Origin: Marinicellulosiphila megalodicopiae
Lineage (GTDB): Bacteria; Pseudomonadota; Gammaproteobacteria; Pseudomonadales; Natronospirillaceae
DNA: 64,000 bases
NCBI RefSeq assembly: GCF_045862395.1
Contig: NZ_AP023087.1
Location: forward strand, 2,046,001-2,110,000
Direction: 5' to 3'
Numbering within the stretch: position 1 is the first letter of the stretch; every line of letters begins with the position of its first letter. Below, piece by piece: positions 61,941 through 64,000 of this stretch. A program made the position numbers and the translations under genes. The notes under the pieces were generated by a model. That model was given only the letters and a program-made list of their open reading frames with translations, was not told where the DNA came from and did no database searches.

Positions 61941-64000
61941 ATGAATCGATGGGCAATATTCAGAATTAAAAGTATTGCACTGTGTTTGTTTTTATATATG
62001 TCCTGTATAGGTATCTCTGCAGCGGCTGAAAATGATAACAAGCAACCTCTGGATGTCAGGATATTAATTGATATCTCTGGGAGCATGAAACAAAACGACC
62101 CAAATAATCTGCGTCAACCTGCATTAGAGTTGCTGATTGATTTATTACCGGATAATTCTAAAGTTGGGGTTTGGAGTTTTGGCACCTACGTCAATATGTT
62201 GGTAAAACCCGATAGCGTCGATGCAAATTGGCGTGAGCAAGCTAAAAAACAAATCAGTAATATTCATAATTTAGGGCAACGTACGAATTTAACTCAAGCT
62301 TTAAAGACCTCTGCCTATGATTTTGGCTTTTCAACATTTAAACCTGATACACATTTTATTTTATTAACCGATGGGATGGTGGATGTCAGTCGGGACCCAA
62401 AACAAAATCAACAAGCCCGAGACGATATACTACAAAATATTTTGCCTAATTTTGTGTCTAAACAGGCCGTTATTCATACCGTGGCACTTTCTGATCAGGC
62501 AGATACTTCTTTGCTTCAACAATTATCCATTCAAACTCAGGGCGTGGCGGATACCGCTTATGTGGCGGATGATTTAACCCCTATATTTTTGAAAGCTTTT
62601 GATCGATTGGTTTCTCAAGAGCAGGTTTCATTGGTTGAAAATAACTTTTTAATTGATAAAAGTGTCGAAGAATTTACTGCGCTGATTTTTCATGAAAAAG
62701 ATAAAAGTATTCAATTTAAATCACCTAATGCGCAAATTATTGCAAAAGACACAACAAGAAACGATGTTAAATGGAAAAGTTTAGCTACCTACGACATCAT
62801 CACAATCGAACAACCGAAGTTTGGGCAGTGGGAGATAGTTGGGCAAGTGGATGCTTTGTCTCGAGTCAGTGTCATTAGTGATTTGTCCTTGAATATGACG
62901 GATATGCCAAATAATTTATTTAGCCATCAAATACCTGAATTTGCAGCTTGGTTAACAGGTGAATATATCACAGGCAATACCAATTCAGAGCAAGATAGCG
63001 ACCGCATTATGGACGAATCATTGTTGTCTTTAGTGGATGTAACAGTGATGGTTGAGCAACAGGGTGATATGATTTTTAAAGATCAATTAAATAGAGAACT
63101 GGATGAATTTCAGTTTAATGAAGAACATATTTTAAGACAGGGTGAATATAAATTAACCCTCAATTTAAAAGCCCCCACTTTTGAGCGAACTTTAATAAAA
63201 AATATCATGTTGCGCTCCGCTTTTAGTGTTGAGAGTTTAGGGATTTCAAAACCAGAAGAATTTTACTTAATACGGATTTATAAAAATGATCGAAATATAG
63301 ATTCCAATTCGGTGATGATTTCAGGTGAGGTTAATGGAAATACCGTTGATTTTGTTATGACGGATCATGGGTATTGGGAATATAAACAATTTCCTATGGA
63401 AGGAATCAACACCATTACAATGACAGTGAAAGCCAGCTATAAACGTGGCGTTTTACAAAACAACGATGAAAAAATTGCCAATTTAACGCTGAATTTTCCG
63501 GTTAACAGCCTCGCACCTATAGTGCACAGTCAGTCGGTTGAACCAGTTGAAGAAAACAAACAAGACAAAATGCCTGAGCCTGAATCCATGCAAAGTGAAG
63601 ACCCCGCTGAATTACAGCTTGGGAGTCCTGATATGGTGTTGGGCTTTAATAAACTGGTGATGCCTAAAATTCAATTAAGTGATCAGAAAATTGAAAAAAT
63701 GGATCCTGAACCGAAAGACACAGAGACAGAATTGAATGTTGAACCTTCGGATCCAATCGATTCGATTGAGGATGAATGGGGGGATGACATTGTGATTGCT
63801 GTTGCTGATGACTCTTTAAATGCGCTCACAATACTATTATCAACATTGCCTTTGATTTTGATATTAGGTGGTGGTTTTTGGATTTATAAAAAACTCACAT
63901 CTGATTTAGATGAACACGAATCTCAAGAGGATTACACGCCAGAAGAAAAGGCAGCATTAGAATCTTTAGAAAATAATGAGTCAGTTGATGAAGTAGTTGT
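61941..64000 (+). CDS. VWA-domain membrane protein (TIGR03503-like), partial at right edge
   Basis: The frame is open from ATG 61941 to the end of the window (686 codons) without a stop, so the C-terminus is missing. TAGG precedes the start. A signal peptide (about residues 1-29) leads to a von Willebrand factor A domain with the complete MIDAS start DISGSMK (D44, S46, S48) and later ILLTDGMVD. A beta-rich region, an acidic Pro/Glu-rich linker and one membrane segment (about 628-650) follow, then an acidic cytoplasmic tail. This layout fits the gammaproteobacterial TIGR03503 group, whose role is unknown. Confidence 0.82.
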   Translation, partial: MNRWAIFRIKSIALCLFLYMSCIGISAAAENDNKQPLDVRILIDISGSMKQNDPNNLRQPALELLIDLLPDNSKVGVWSFGTYVNMLVKPDSVDANWREQAKKQISNIHNLGQRTNLTQALKTSAYDFGFSTFKPDTHFILLTDGMVDVSRDPKQNQQARDDILQNILPNFVSKQAVIHTVALSDQADTSLLQQLSIQTQGVADTAYVADDLTPIFLKAFDRLVSQEQVSLVENNFLIDKSVEEFTALIFHEKDKSIQFKSPNAQIIAKDTTRNDVKWKSLATYDIITIEQPKFGQWEIVGQVDALSRVSVISDLSLNMTDMPNNLFSHQIPEFAAWLTGEYITGNTNSEQDSDRIMDESLLSLVDVTVMVEQQGDMIFKDQLNRELDEFQFNEEHILRQGEYKLTLNLKAPTFERTLIKNIMLRSAFSVESLGISKPEEFYLIRIYKNDRNIDSNSVMISGEVNGNTVDFVMTDHGYWEYKQFPMEGINTITMTVKASYKRGVLQNNDEKIANLTLNFPVNSLAPIVHSQSVEPVEENKQDKMPEPESMQSEDPAELQLGSPDMVLGFNKLVMPKIQLSDQKIEKMDPEPKDTETELNVEPSDPIDSIEDEWGDDIVIAVADDSLNALTILLSTLPLILILGGGFWIYKKLTSDLDEHESQEDYTPEEKAALESLENNESVDEVV

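Overview
The window is a stretch of AT-rich chromosome from a gammaproteobacterium, most likely marine or aquatic. The main evidence is gene order: ndk-rlmN-pilW-ispG-hisS-yfgM-bamB-der is the classical gammaproteobacterial cluster, and glmR-glmS, sbcB, ppnP, grxD, htpX and a TIGR03503-like VWA gene fit as well. I cannot resolve the family. No rRNA, tRNA or CRISPR array was recognised.

Layout. 0-5 kb: a secreted HExxH protease-like protein, glycogen branching enzyme, APS reductase, then a complete ISAs1-family insertion sequence (4520-5858) with a perfect 10-bp target duplication, a dead transposase and a smaller inverted-repeat element inside it. 6-9 kb: an overlapping pair, a DUF1587/1595/1592 lipoprotein and a Tat-type DUF1552 protein. 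9-17 kb: proS, ppnP, a DegV protein, then the glmR-glmS operon with three downstream genes. 17.6-22.4 kb: two periplasmic binding proteins and a hybrid sensor kinase. 22.4-25 kb: a large lipoprotein zincin. 25.3-34.3 kb: the ndk-to-der cluster. 34.4-35.8 kb: glnA.

36-42.4 kb holds a decayed tandem duplication of a divergent DUF349/sbcB pair. The outer copies are intact and the two inner copies are fused and truncated. A CapA-like lipoprotein follows.

43.6-50 kb is the accessory core. A SIR2-HerA two-gene defence-type operon is followed by a membrane-anchored protein of unknown function. Next to it is an archaeo-eukaryotic-primase/SF2-helicase protein (TOTE-type), bracketed by two direct repeats of about 120 bp that each carry a terminator-like hairpin.

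50-64 kb: htpX, a DnaT-like protein, a lipoprotein with four nearly identical 117-residue repeats, a DUF523/DUF1722-photolyase operon, a grxD-DsbA-like operon with an intrinsic terminator inside the second gene, bluB, a luciferase-like oxidoreductase, a YLATT-like membrane protein, and a VWA-domain gene that runs off the right edge.
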